Shown: positions 1 through 7,343 of the stretch, in pieces
Position numbering within the stretch: position 1 is the first letter of the stretch
Layout of the letters: every line of letters starts with the position of its first letter
Origin: Tiamatella sp964451715
GTDB lineage: Archaea > Thermoproteota > Thermoprotei_A > Sulfolobales > Acidilobaceae
Direction: 5' to 3'
Length of the DNA: 23,908 bases
Assembly (NCBI GenBank): GCA_964451715.1
Contig: CAYVIZ010000015.1
Location: forward strand, 1 to 23,908
The notes under the pieces: generated by a model
Database searches by the model: none
What the model saw: the letters and a program-made list of their open reading frames with translations, nothing else
What the model was told of the DNA's origin: nothing
Translations under genes and position numbers: made by a program

Positions 1-872
1 TTACTATCTTCTTCTTCATACTTGGAATATCCTATTAGTTTGTAGAACTCGTTTCTAGTCATCATACGGTCAAGTATGTCTTTCTGGGTACCTTTTGTTT
101 TTATCTCGCGGAGAGCTTCTCTCATGGCTCCTAGGGATATTCTTAGCAGTGTGACTGGGAATATGACTAACTTGTAACCCCACTGTCTGAAATCGTTTAT
201 AGTATAATAGGGTGTTTTCCCGAACTCAGTCATATTAGCCAACAAGGGTGCATTCACTTTCTTAGCGAACTCTTTGAATTCCTCCTCGTCTACAAGCGCC
301 TCTGGGAAGATTATATCCGCGCCTGCCTTAACGTATAATAAAGCCCTCTCAATAGCGTCATCTAACCCTGTCACCCCTCTTGCGTCGGTCCGAGCAACTA
401 CAAGTATATCGTCTCCCCCGATCCTTTTCGCCGCTATTATCTTACGAACCATTTCATCAGGACTAACTATCTTCTTACCCTTTAGATGACCGCACTTCTT
501 AGGCATAACTTGGTCTTCTATCTGGACAGCTGCCGCGCCAGCATCGATAAGTTCTCTCACCGTTCTCTGCACATTCACAGTCTCTCCGAAACCCGTGTCT
601 GCGTCTACTATGATTGGCATGCTCACAACCCGGGTTATATACCTAGTAGCCAGTGCAAGCTCGGTTAAAGTTATAATCCCTATATCAGGCATTGCCAAGC
701 TTCCCGTTAACGCGGCGCCACTCAGATAAAGAGCTTCAAAACCCTCGGACTCAGCCAGCAATGCTGTTACTGGATTGAAGACCCCTATAACAGGTATGAT
801 ATCTCTAGTTTTTATTAGATCACGGAGCTTATCTGCACTTTTACCCTGCTTCGCCCTGTAAAGGAATGCCAT
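1..872 (-). CDS. prpB: 2-methylisocitrate lyase / isocitrate lyase-PEP mutase family protein (3' end cut by window edge)
   Basis: Reading from the ATG at 872, 290 codons are open to the window edge and no stop is reached, so the C-terminus is missing, probably by only a few residues (PrpB proteins are about 290-300 aa). The family cleaves C-C or C-P bonds of small dicarboxylates. PrpB splits 2-methylisocitrate into pyruvate and succinate. Seen in the translation: the Mg-binding segment DADTGFG at residues 90-96 and the lyase signature KKCGH at 125-129 with the catalytic Cys127, both typical of PrpB-like members. The start is supported by GGTGGGC a few bases upstream. No methylcitrate synthase or methylcitrate dehydratase lies in the window, so the substrate is inferred from the family; carboxy-PEP mutase or an oxaloacetate-type lyase remain possible. 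The AT-rich stretch near 915-930 is a plausible promoter. The sucCD genes at 19331-21363 could consume its succinate, but they are distant. Confidence 0.85.
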   Translation of the reverse strand, partial: MAFLYRAKQGKSADKLRDLIKTRDIIPVIGVFNPVTALLAESEGFEALYLSGAALTGSLAMPDIGIITLTELALATRYITRVVSMPIIVDADTGFGETVNVQRTVRELIDAGAAAVQIEDQVMPKKCGHLKGKKIVSPDEMVRKIIAAKRIGGDDILVVARTDARGVTGLDDAIERALLYVKAGADIIFPEALVDEEEFKEFAKKVNAPLLANMTEFGKTPYYTINDFRQWGYKLVIFPVTLLRISLGAMREALREIKTKGTQKDILDRMMTRNEFYKLIGYSKYEEEDS

Positions 873-969
873 CGAAGCCCACCCTATTTTATATTTCGAT
901 ATTTACTGGATACACACGACAAAATATATTACTAAACCATGCTCCCTCCATATCATATGGTGGACAGGA

Positions 970-1095
970 ATGGGTGGAAGACAGAAAACCACACTATTCA
1001 TGGATGTTAGCAGGAAAGAGCAGGAAGAAGAAGCAAGGAAGAAGGCTGCTATGCAGGCGGAAACCAAAGGTAAAAAGAGCAAGAAAAGAAGGTAA
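970..1095 (+). CDS. Possible small basic protein, 41 aa
   Basis: A 41-codon ORF begins MGGRQKTTLF and ends in a Lys/Arg-rich tail (KGKKSKKRR). GGTGGA lies about 7 bases before the ATG and an AT-rich TATA-like stretch sits near 920-930, so it has the signals of a real archaeal gene. It is strongly charged, with alternating Glu/Lys in the middle, and has no hydrophobic core, which suggests a disordered nucleic-acid-binding or ribosome-associated peptide. The MGG start followed by charged residues recalls the N-terminus of archaeal ribosomal protein eS25, but the winged-helix body of eS25 is absent and I do not call it that. It lies 51 bases before the SPOUT methyltransferase on the same strand and may share its transcript. 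It could be a chance ORF. Confidence 0.4.
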   Translation: MGGRQKTTLFMDVSRKEQEEEARKKAAMQAETKGKKSKKRR

Positions 1096-1109
1096 ACCCT
1101 AGAAATACT

Positions 1110-1141
1110 CTACCGTCAATTTTAAGCCTGTACAACGGTAG
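1110..1141 (+). repeat. Inverted repeat just before the SPOUT gene start
   Basis: CTACCGT at 1110-1116 pairs perfectly with ACGGTAG at 1135-1141, leaving an 18-base AT-rich loop. The right arm ends five bases before the TTG start at 1147 and holds the only weak ribosome-binding sequence (GGTAG). TTTTAA in the loop could also be a TATA element placed about 25 bases before the start, which would make this part of a promoter for a leaderless transcript rather than an RNA hairpin. Confidence 0.35.
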
Positions 1142-1146
1142 AAGAG

Positions 1147-1947
1147 TTGCCTGTAAAAAACCTCCTCAAGACCCACGTCTATTCTGATATTATTATTTTG
1201 CCTAGTTCCATACTAGAGGTAGAGCTCACCCTTGAAATGCGTACGCTCCTGGTTTCAAGGATAGCTAGGATATTAGGGGCCTTCCAAGTGGATGAACTAC
1301 TGGTATACAAATCCTCGAAACATAGATTATTCGAAGAATTTTGCTCCATCATGGAATACCTTCTCACTCCTCCTTACCTAAAGAAATACGTGCCGAAGAA
1401 AAAGACTTTATCGAAGATAGGAATAGCCTATCCTTTCAACATAGCTATCCACGTGGTAGAGAAAAACCCGGATAGAGACCCGATACGTCTAGGATTAATT
1501 GCCAGTAAAAAGAAGGGAAAAATACTAGTAGACGTGGGTATCGGTGCTCCGTTACTTCTAGAATCGAATAACCGGGAATATAGTAGAGGAGATATTGTTC
1601 TTGTGGATTTAGAAAAGAAATCCATTCTAGACAGTCATAATTACTATGTTGGATTCAGAGTGAAATGCTTCAACACTATGAACAGACTCTTACATTATGT
1701 TGAAGGTAGGAGAAAGGAAGGTTATGCATTAATAGGGACAAGCGTCAAGGGTTCGGATTACCGTGAATGTAGGGCTTGTGACAAGTATAAGAGGATAATA
1801 TTTTATGGAGATCCACGCAGAGGTGTAGATGAGATGTATAAAGGAGTAAGTTTCGATGATGTAATAAACATCCTTACGGGTCAGGGAACTGTAACATTAA
1901 GAACGGAAGAGGCGCTATGCATATCTCTCTCAAGGCTTCATAAATAA
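1147..1947 (+). CDS. SPOUT-class RNA methyltransferase (COG2106 / MTH1 family)
   Basis: The 266-aa protein looks like the COG2106 family of alpha/beta-knot (SPOUT) methyltransferases, related to human SPOUT1/C9orf114 and the structurally known MTH1 protein. These are thought to use S-adenosylmethionine to modify RNA; the target in this organism is unknown. Seen: an N-terminal strand followed by a segment ending ARILGAFQVDELLVY, the typical first half of the knot fold; an inserted OB-like segment around residues 110-165 with VDVGIGAPLLLE; and a C-terminal GTSVKG turn near residues 199-204, where SPOUT proteins bind the cofactor. Length fits the family. The start is TTG at 1147, the first start codon that keeps the N-terminal strand; the ribosome-binding site is weak and the transcript may be leaderless. 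It leads a same-strand set with the two downstream genes. Confidence 0.75.
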   Translation: MPVKNLLKTHVYSDIIILPSSILEVELTLEMRTLLVSRIARILGAFQVDELLVYKSSKHRLFEEFCSIMEYLLTPPYLKKYVPKKKTLSKIGIAYPFNIAIHVVEKNPDRDPIRLGLIASKKKGKILVDVGIGAPLLLESNNREYSRGDIVLVDLEKKSILDSHNYYVGFRVKCFNTMNRLLHYVEGRRKEGYALIGTSVKGSDYRECRACDKYKRIIFYGDPRRGVDEMYKGVSFDDVINILTGQGTVTLRTEEALCISLSRLHK

Positions 1948-1985
1948 CTTATAAGGAGAAGTATTCTATATTAGATGAAGAGACC

Positions 1986-2552
1986 TTGATCTGCGAGGAC
2001 ACATACATCGAGACCATAATCGTTCCATGCAACTATAGGGTCACAATGCCCTTAGGTGTAAAATGCAGTAGAAACAGTGTTCTCTATGCACGTATATACG
2101 AGGGATCAAGGCTCTACAATATAATAGAGGATGTAAGTCAGGCAGGCATTTATACAGTAAGCAGGGCTACTCTTTTCTATGAATCTCTAGGCAGATTGCT
2201 AGATGAGAAGCTTGTAAAAGATTATTCTGAAGAATGCTTTGTTATAAAAGGAGCAGAGCATTATAGGATAAAGGTGAAAATCACGGATATAACAAGGAAA
2301 AGTAATTACAAAATCATTGAAATGAAACCCGTCAACCCTGAAATAGCCTTCAACCAGATTGAATCAGCTGGATATTCGCGTGCGGATGGGTGCCTCTTAG
2401 AAATACTAGTACGATATACCAAAATGAGGGCAGGAGTTATAACAGCAGAGGATTATTGTATGTATTATAATTTATGTGGTGAATCCGTGAAACGGTCTAC
2501 AAGGAATCCTGAATATCTCAAAGTACTTGAGGAGATAAAATGCCAATCCTAA
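1986..2552 (+). CDS. Unrecognised protein, 188 aa, coupled to the mptE-like gene
   Basis: I do not recognise this family. The 188-aa product begins at TTG 1986; the frame is open back to 1944 but offers no other start. A TATA-like CTTATAAG at 1948-1955 lies about 30 bases upstream, so a leaderless TTG start is likely. Residues about 40-75 alternate helix and turn around VSRATLFYESLGRLLDEKLV, which resembles a winged-helix recognition segment. The C-terminal third is helical with several cysteines (Cys131, 152, 158 and 187 or nearby). There is no signal peptide or membrane segment. Its last 13 bases overlap the start of the next gene, and its end supplies the GAGGAG ribosome-binding site of that gene, so the two are translationally coupled and probably work together, perhaps in pterin metabolism. 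That role is inference from position alone. Confidence 0.6.
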   Translation: MICEDTYIETIIVPCNYRVTMPLGVKCSRNSVLYARIYEGSRLYNIIEDVSQAGIYTVSRATLFYESLGRLLDEKLVKDYSEECFVIKGAEHYRIKVKITDITRKSNYKIIEMKPVNPEIAFNQIESAGYSRADGCLLEILVRYTKMRAGVITAEDYCMYYNLCGESVKRSTRNPEYLKVLEEIKCQS

Positions 2553-3244
2553 GAGAATCAAGCACTCTATACAGCTCTTACTTAGAAAACATAGCCCCCC
2601 TAATGAACTACGACGTGTCAAGAGATAGAATAGTAGCGAACTACATACTCGAACATATAGATTGCAGTCTTGTGAAGCGCACCCTAGAGGATGCCAGGAA
2701 TCTGGTAGCATCCATAGGTAGAGTTGTAATCATAGGACCCGATAATAATCGTAACCGTTACACATCTATTATAGGAGACTCTAAAGCAGTCATCATAGGA
2801 GCAAACGGGGTATCATGGCTTTTCTACACAGAAACCGGAGTAATGCCTCACATCATAGTAACTGATCTAGACGGCCCCCTACAACTCTACCAGGAGGCAA
2901 TGGAGTACGGGGGAATTCTTGCATTACATCCACACGGCGATAACCAATACAGATTTACAACTCTACATTCCATCCTCGATTACAACAGGATCATCCTCAC
3001 GTCTCAGGTAGAAGAATACGGGTGCACAGTAAACGTGGGAGGCTTCACGGATGGTGACAGAGCAGTATACCTGTCCCATTTTCTGGGGGCAAAAGAGATC
3101 CATATATGCTGTTTCTCTAAAAAACCCGTAGACAAGCACAAACAGGTGTCTGGACCACTAAAGAGAAGAAAGCTGGAAATAGCCTGGAGTCTTATAGAGC
3201 AACTGAAAAATAAAGGAGATGTAAAAATAGTTTTTACTTCTTAA
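2540..3244 (+). CDS. mptE: 6-hydroxymethyl-7,8-dihydropterin pyrophosphokinase, MptE type (DUF115)
   Basis: The 234-aa protein matches the archaeal DUF115/COG1634 family. Its characterised member MptE transfers pyrophosphate from ATP to 6-hydroxymethyl-7,8-dihydropterin in the pathway to methanopterin- or folate-like C1 carriers. Seen: a Rossmann-like core with VVIIGP (62-67) and AVIIGANG (83-90), then the family hallmarks TDLDG at 108-112, HPHGDN at 130-135 and GGFTDGDRA at 167-175, whose Asp and His residues are expected to bind metal and diphosphate. Length is normal. The ATG at 2540 follows GAGGAG by five bases inside the upstream gene. The 3' end overlaps the opposite-strand surface-protein gene by 11 bases. 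The family call is firm; the exact pterin product in Crenarchaea is inferred. Confidence 0.85.
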   Translation: MPILRESSTLYSSYLENIAPLMNYDVSRDRIVANYILEHIDCSLVKRTLEDARNLVASIGRVVIIGPDNNRNRYTSIIGDSKAVIIGANGVSWLFYTETGVMPHIIVTDLDGPLQLYQEAMEYGGILALHPHGDNQYRFTTLHSILDYNRIILTSQVEEYGCTVNVGGFTDGDRAVYLSHFLGAKEIHICCFSKKPVDKHKQVSGPLKRRKLEIAWSLIEQLKNKGDVKIVFTS

Positions 3245-4445
3245 GAATATAGGCAGCAGCTATCAGGGCTATCAGAATTATAACCGAAGCCCCTATAATA
3301 GCACCTGTATTTGTCTTTGTCTTAGTCACCGTGGTTGTGGATGTAGAAGTCTTTGTAGCGGTAACTGTTTGGGTCGTGGTTTTTGTTGTAGTTTCAGTTG
3401 TAGTAGCAGTTTTTGTGAGAGTTTGAGTCTTAGTAGTTGTTACAGATTCCGTGACTGTCTGGGTTTCAGTAACTGTTTTCGTCACCGTTACGAATGTAAC
3501 GGGGAACTCGAATGTTTCTGTATAGTTGTATGCCCATTTGAATATATTATAGAGGAACTTGGGTCCATCCAGTGTAACATTATAGTATTCAGGGGCAAAA
3601 GTTGGTTCATAGTCACCATATGGTGACTCGCCGCTGACTATTACCATACTGGCTTTACCGTTACTGGCTGGAAGCATTTCGGCTGCGATGAAGACGTATG
3701 TGGCGTTAGGGCATCCTGTTACTGCTTCTGCTGTAGCTGATTCGCCTGCTATAACTCCCAGCATGTCTACTGCAAGCGCTGGAGGTGGGTTGTTATCAGC
3801 TAGGTATGCTGTAGGGTAGAATCTTGCTATTCTTATAACGTACTCTGGCTTAGACTGGCATGCTAGAAGGTCGAGGCTTCCATTATCATAGAGGTAAACC
3901 ACGTTGTCGGGTCCGTGGGCTAGTATGGGATGAGTTATACCATTTGCTACCGCTGCGGCTTCCTGGTCTGGAGCCACCTGTGCTAGGACTCTATAGAATT
4001 TCTGTGCATTGTGGGTATTGTCGTATATTGCACCCATGTCGACGCGTAGATGGGAGCCAATGTATTCGGCTACCGCATTCACGGCTTGCTGGCTGTCAGG
4101 TCCTCCTCCATAATCTGAGTCACCAGCCAGCCATAGCACTTTGCCTCCGGTGTTAAGCCACTGGGATAGAGCGTCGAGTTCTTCTGGTGCTAGATAGGTT
4201 GTGGGCTGGCCTAGGACTATTATGTCGAACTGGCTTAGATCCACCTGGTCGAACGTCTGGTTTATAACGATTACATTGGCATAATCCAGTTCAGCTGTTA
4301 TATTGGATATGTACTTGGAGTTTTCTCCGTGAGCCAAGTCAAAGCCTATGGTTATCTTTTCATCAGCCGCAAAGGCTGGATGCGCTACGGGTATTATAGC
4401 GGCTACAACCAGTAGTATTACAGCTAAAGAGATTGATTTCTTCAT
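3234..4445 (-). CDS. Cell-surface anchored protein with GATase-like domain and Thr-rich stalk
   Basis: The 403-aa protein has a classic signal peptide (residues 1-26, ending HPAFA), a globular domain of about 290 residues, a Thr/Lys/Val-rich stalk at roughly 320-380 with repeated TxT and TVTKT patterns, and a C-terminal hydrophobic anchor (about 383-400) ending in LKK. It should sit outside the cell, anchored in the membrane and probably glycosylated; several N-x-S/T sites are visible. The first part of the domain (FDIIVLGQP, then LSQWLNTGGKVLWLAGDS at about 92-110) has the strand-helix order of class I glutamine-amidotransferase-like or ThuA-like folds, but I see no catalytic Cys-His-Glu set, so it may bind rather than cleave. 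The ATG follows GGGTGG by about eight bases. It is divergent from the solute-binding protein gene, which has the same architecture, and a 22-bp palindrome lies between them. Confidence 0.7.
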   Translation of the reverse strand: MKKSISLAVILLVVAAIIPVAHPAFAADEKITIGFDLAHGENSKYISNITAELDYANVIVINQTFDQVDLSQFDIIVLGQPTTYLAPEELDALSQWLNTGGKVLWLAGDSDYGGGPDSQQAVNAVAEYIGSHLRVDMGAIYDNTHNAQKFYRVLAQVAPDQEAAAVANGITHPILAHGPDNVVYLYDNGSLDLLACQSKPEYVIRIARFYPTAYLADNNPPPALAVDMLGVIAGESATAEAVTGCPNATYVFIAAEMLPASNGKASMVIVSGESPYGDYEPTFAPEYYNVTLDGPKFLYNIFKWAYNYTETFEFPVTFVTVTKTVTETQTVTESVTTTKTQTLTKTATTTETTTKTTTQTVTATKTSTSTTTVTKTKTNTGAIIGASVIILIALIAAAYILKK

Positions 4446-4490
4446 ATTTATTCCACCCTCTAAGGGGTTTTCGTGTAATCCATTGAAGCA

Positions 4491-4512
4491 TATGATTTAT
4501 TAATAAATCATA
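4491..4512. promoter_or_regulatory. Perfect 22-bp palindrome between divergent surface-protein genes
   Basis: Each 11-base arm (TATGATTTATT and its exact reverse complement) meets at the centre, with no mismatch. It lies 45 bases before the minus-strand gene start at 4445 and about 80 bases before the plus-strand start near 4593. Its AT-rich core could serve as the TATA element of the minus gene, so a dimeric regulator bound here would cover that promoter. A second TATA-like sequence, GTTATAAC near 4532-4539, fits the plus gene. Confidence 0.55.
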
Positions 4513-4592
4513 CCCTCGTCCATCGCAAAAAGTTATAACGAATAATGCGGTATGCAAAAATACCTGAAATAAAAGTAGTAGGGGGACACGTG

Positions 4593-6437
4593 TTGCTCAC
4601 AGGTAAACGCATGTTCTCGCTCCTCCTAACTGTGGCTCTGGTATTCTCGGTATTACAGGGTCTCGGCATGGTTCAACAGGCTAATAGTGCATCCCAGAAT
4701 TGGCCGTGGGGCAGTTCACAAGAACCGTATCCATGGCTGGGTTACTTGGTTCAACTGGCCAAAGAATCTGGTGATACGGGGCCTGCTAAGTTATTGATCA
4801 TAACAAGACACGATATTGCGATACAGGATAAAACTAAGGAGTTATTTCTAAATAGCCCTGTTGCCAAGGAGTTGAACATAACGGATCTACAATTCATCCA
4901 AGTAGGGCCCTCACTATTCGAGTACTACCTAGATAAGGCCTCTGTAGACGTGGCATGGGGCGGTGGACCAACACTTTTCGACTACCTCTTCAAAGACGGA
5001 TACCTTGCACCAATAGATCCATCAACAACCCCGGCGGCATACGCTGCTCTATACGAGGCAAGTAAATTCCCCGATAACATACAGGGAATACCGCTAAAGC
5101 GGTTCGGCGACGACGGGAAGATTTACTGGATAGCCGCTGCTCTAAGCAGCTTCGGCTTCACAGTTAACCATGACAAGCTGAAGGAATGGGGGATACCCCA
5201 GCCTAGGACATGGGTGGACCTCTCCAACCCGATATTTGCGACCACCCCACAGCTCAGTGTGGGAGGCGCCGACCCCACTAAGTCAACTAGCAACACGAGG
5301 ATATATGAGATAATACTCCAGGTATACGGGTGGGATCTAGGGTGGATGATACTAACAGGATTCTCCGCTAACTCTAAGATATACGATGCAAGCGACGCCG
5401 TGAGAGAAGCGGTTATACAGGGTGAGATAGCTGTAGGGATAACCATAGATTTCTACGGATATATAGCAATGCAGGTTAACCCACATACGGAATACATCAT
5501 GCCACCTAAACAGACAGCGATAAACGGAGACCCTATAGCCTTGGTGAAGAAGAGTACACACCCTATAAAAGCCCTTGCATTCATAGCTTGGGTTCTAAGC
5601 GAATACGGTGGACAACAGATATGGCTTGACAAGGAGATAAACAGGCTTCCCATAAACCCCGCCGTCTTCGACGCTGCTCCCCAGAACCTCAAAAGGCCTG
5701 ATCTGCAGAAGAGTTACAAGGACGCGTTGAAGAATATAGGATTCATATTCAACGATACACGTGCAGCTTCATGGGAGTTCGCCATGCAGCAGTACTTCGC
5801 GTCGGCACTAGTAGGAAACGCCCACCAGGACCTCCAGGCTGCTTGGACTCCTATAGCTAATGCATGGATGAATGGGGAGATCAGTGATGAATGGATGGCC
5901 TATTATGCTTGGAAGCTCTTGAGCCCATTATCGTTCACAGATCCCTCGACGGGTAAGAATGTAACGTTCACAGAGGATTATGCAGCACAGATAAACTCTA
6001 AGATAAGGAAAGACGCAGCACTGCTTAACCAGTTGAAGATAGCGTGGGAAAACGCTATGATGAAGAGGGCTGATAGTATTCTAGAAGAGTTCAATGCAAA
6101 CGATCATAGTAAACCAGCACCACAAGTACCGTGCATCGCGTATCAGTTAGTAAACATGTGGAAGGAATTCCTTGGCAAGCAGCCCATGCAGCTTCCCGCT
6201 TCATGTATACAAACCACTACGACGAGCCAGCAAGAAACAACCAGCACAACAACGACGACCACAACAACCACTACTACAACATCTGCTACAACAAGTGGAC
6301 AACAGACAACAACCACGGAGTCCACAACACAGCAAACAACAACCACGGGAGGCGGCAGGGGTGTTCCTATAGGGCTCATCGCTGTAATAGTGATAGTAAT
6401 AGTGCTGATAGCTGCGGCAGTATTAACGAGGAAATGA
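4593..6437 (+). CDS. ABC transporter solute-binding protein, membrane-anchored with Thr-rich stalk
   Basis: The product has a signal peptide (TGKRMFSLLLTVALVFSVLQ), a large solute-binding domain, an almost pure Thr stalk (about residues 540-590) and a C-terminal anchor of Ile/Val/Leu ending RK. The domain resembles the iron/thiamine/sugar class of type II binding proteins (COG1840-like): the segment around VDVAWGGGPTLFDYLFKDGYL, then LAPIDPS, and later a HPIKALAFIAWVLSEYGGQQI helix typical of the second lobe. A helical extension of about 150 residues follows the second lobe. The substrate cannot be told. The start is chosen at TTG 4593 (or GTG 4590) because GGGGGA at 4581-4586 precedes it at good distance; an ATG at 4545 is in frame but would put about 16 extra residues before the signal peptide. 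No permease or ATPase gene is adjacent. The stalk is encoded by simple ACN repeats. Confidence 0.75.
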   Translation: MLTGKRMFSLLLTVALVFSVLQGLGMVQQANSASQNWPWGSSQEPYPWLGYLVQLAKESGDTGPAKLLIITRHDIAIQDKTKELFLNSPVAKELNITDLQFIQVGPSLFEYYLDKASVDVAWGGGPTLFDYLFKDGYLAPIDPSTTPAAYAALYEASKFPDNIQGIPLKRFGDDGKIYWIAAALSSFGFTVNHDKLKEWGIPQPRTWVDLSNPIFATTPQLSVGGADPTKSTSNTRIYEIILQVYGWDLGWMILTGFSANSKIYDASDAVREAVIQGEIAVGITIDFYGYIAMQVNPHTEYIMPPKQTAINGDPIALVKKSTHPIKALAFIAWVLSEYGGQQIWLDKEINRLPINPAVFDAAPQNLKRPDLQKSYKDALKNIGFIFNDTRAASWEFAMQQYFASALVGNAHQDLQAAWTPIANAWMNGEISDEWMAYYAWKLLSPLSFTDPSTGKNVTFTEDYAAQINSKIRKDAALLNQLKIAWENAMMKRADSILEEFNANDHSKPAPQVPCIAYQLVNMWKEFLGKQPMQLPASCIQTTTTSQQETTSTTTTTTTTTTTTSATTSGQQTTTTESTTQQTTTTGGGRGVPIGLIAVIVIVIVLIAAAVLTRK

Positions 6438-6481
6438 TTTTAACACTTAAAACACATTATTTTTTCAATAGGTGATTCTAC

Positions 6482-7300
6482 CTGTCCAAGCTCTCTTTTA
6501 CACTAGCAGAAATCAGAGATAAGCTCCACCTAGAGTTAAGTCCGGATGATCTTTTAACCAAAGCCCGCAGTATGTTTAGAACATACTCTCCTCGAATAGC
6601 CTTAGTTGTGAGAGAGGGTAGGCTTGAGGGGATATTGTATAGGGCAACCATGATATCCCTGACTTCTACGAGGTCCAATCTGAAGGTTGCAGATCTTATG
6701 GAGAAACCGCGTATAACGTGTAGCGAGAGAGATAGACCATTAGACATTGTTAGTAAAATGATAAGTATGGATGAATGGAGTATACCACTTACAGGTAATG
6801 GAAACACTGCCCTAGGTACAGTAAGCCTGGAGAGCTTCATCAACCTTGTCTACCGCAAACTGGGTTCAAACAATCTATTATCCTCTATACTCAGGGAGCA
6901 TAGAGTAGATGAGATAATGTCGACTAGCGTTGTGTCTGTACATTCGTCTGATACTGTAGCAGGGGTTATTAGAAAGCTGCTCAAAGAGAAGTTTGCCGGT
7001 ATACCAGTTGTAGACGATAAAAACAGGTGTGTAGGAATAATAACCCACTACGACCTATTGAGTAAGGGGTATACACGCGTAGCCTTAGAATCCGAGTCGG
7101 GTCCCTCTCGGGAGCCTAAGGTGGTAGAAGTGATGAGTTCTCCCGTGGACACGGTATACCCCGATTCCAGTATTTTTGAAGTATTTGAACTTATGTCAAA
7201 GAAGGGGTATGGGAGGATTCCCGTAGTAGACAAAAACAAGGCTCTTGTTGGGATCGTGGACAGGTCCGATATTGCAGGTTTTATATTGAAGCACATATAA
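6482..7300 (+). CDS. CBS-domain protein 1 (probable CTG start)
   Basis: The protein is built of four CBS modules and nothing else: approximately residues 15-60, 70-125, 140-200 and 210-272 counting from 6482. CBS pairs bind adenine nucleotides such as ATP, AMP or S-adenosylmethionine and act as energy or metabolite sensors. Clear CBS signatures are FAGIPVVDDKNRCVGIITHYDL and GYGRIPVVDKNKALVGIVDRSD. The first ATG in frame is at 6572, but this would cut off the first helix and strand of CBS module 1, and no ribosome-binding site precedes it. The frame is open back to 6476 with no ATG, GTG or TTG. CTG at 6482 lies six bases after AGGTGA (6470-6475), so I place the start there. Next in line are two more CBS genes on the same strand. 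The effector is unknown. Confidence 0.75.
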   Translation: MSKLSFTLAEIRDKLHLELSPDDLLTKARSMFRTYSPRIALVVREGRLEGILYRATMISLTSTRSNLKVADLMEKPRITCSERDRPLDIVSKMISMDEWSIPLTGNGNTALGTVSLESFINLVYRKLGSNNLLSSILREHRVDEIMSTSVVSVHSSDTVAGVIRKLLKEKFAGIPVVDDKNRCVGIITHYDLLSKGYTRVALESESGPSREPKVVEVMSSPVDTVYPDSSIFEVFELMSKKGYGRIPVVDKNKALVGIVDRSDIAGFILKHI

Positions 7301-7343
7301 TATCAATTTATAGTGCCAGAGAGGTTTTGACCGGGTGATATTT

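Noticed and set aside
866..1102. 78-codon plus-strand ORF overlapping the start of the lyase gene
   Set aside because: It has no ribosome-binding site, an irregular composition, and its end runs out of frame through the better-supported 41-aa ORF at 970-1095.
6131..6475. Overlapping ORFs in other frames across the Thr stalk, giving Asn/His-rich or Val-rich proteins
   Set aside because: They are frame shadows of the ACN repeats: a repeated codon necessarily gives long open frames in other phases.
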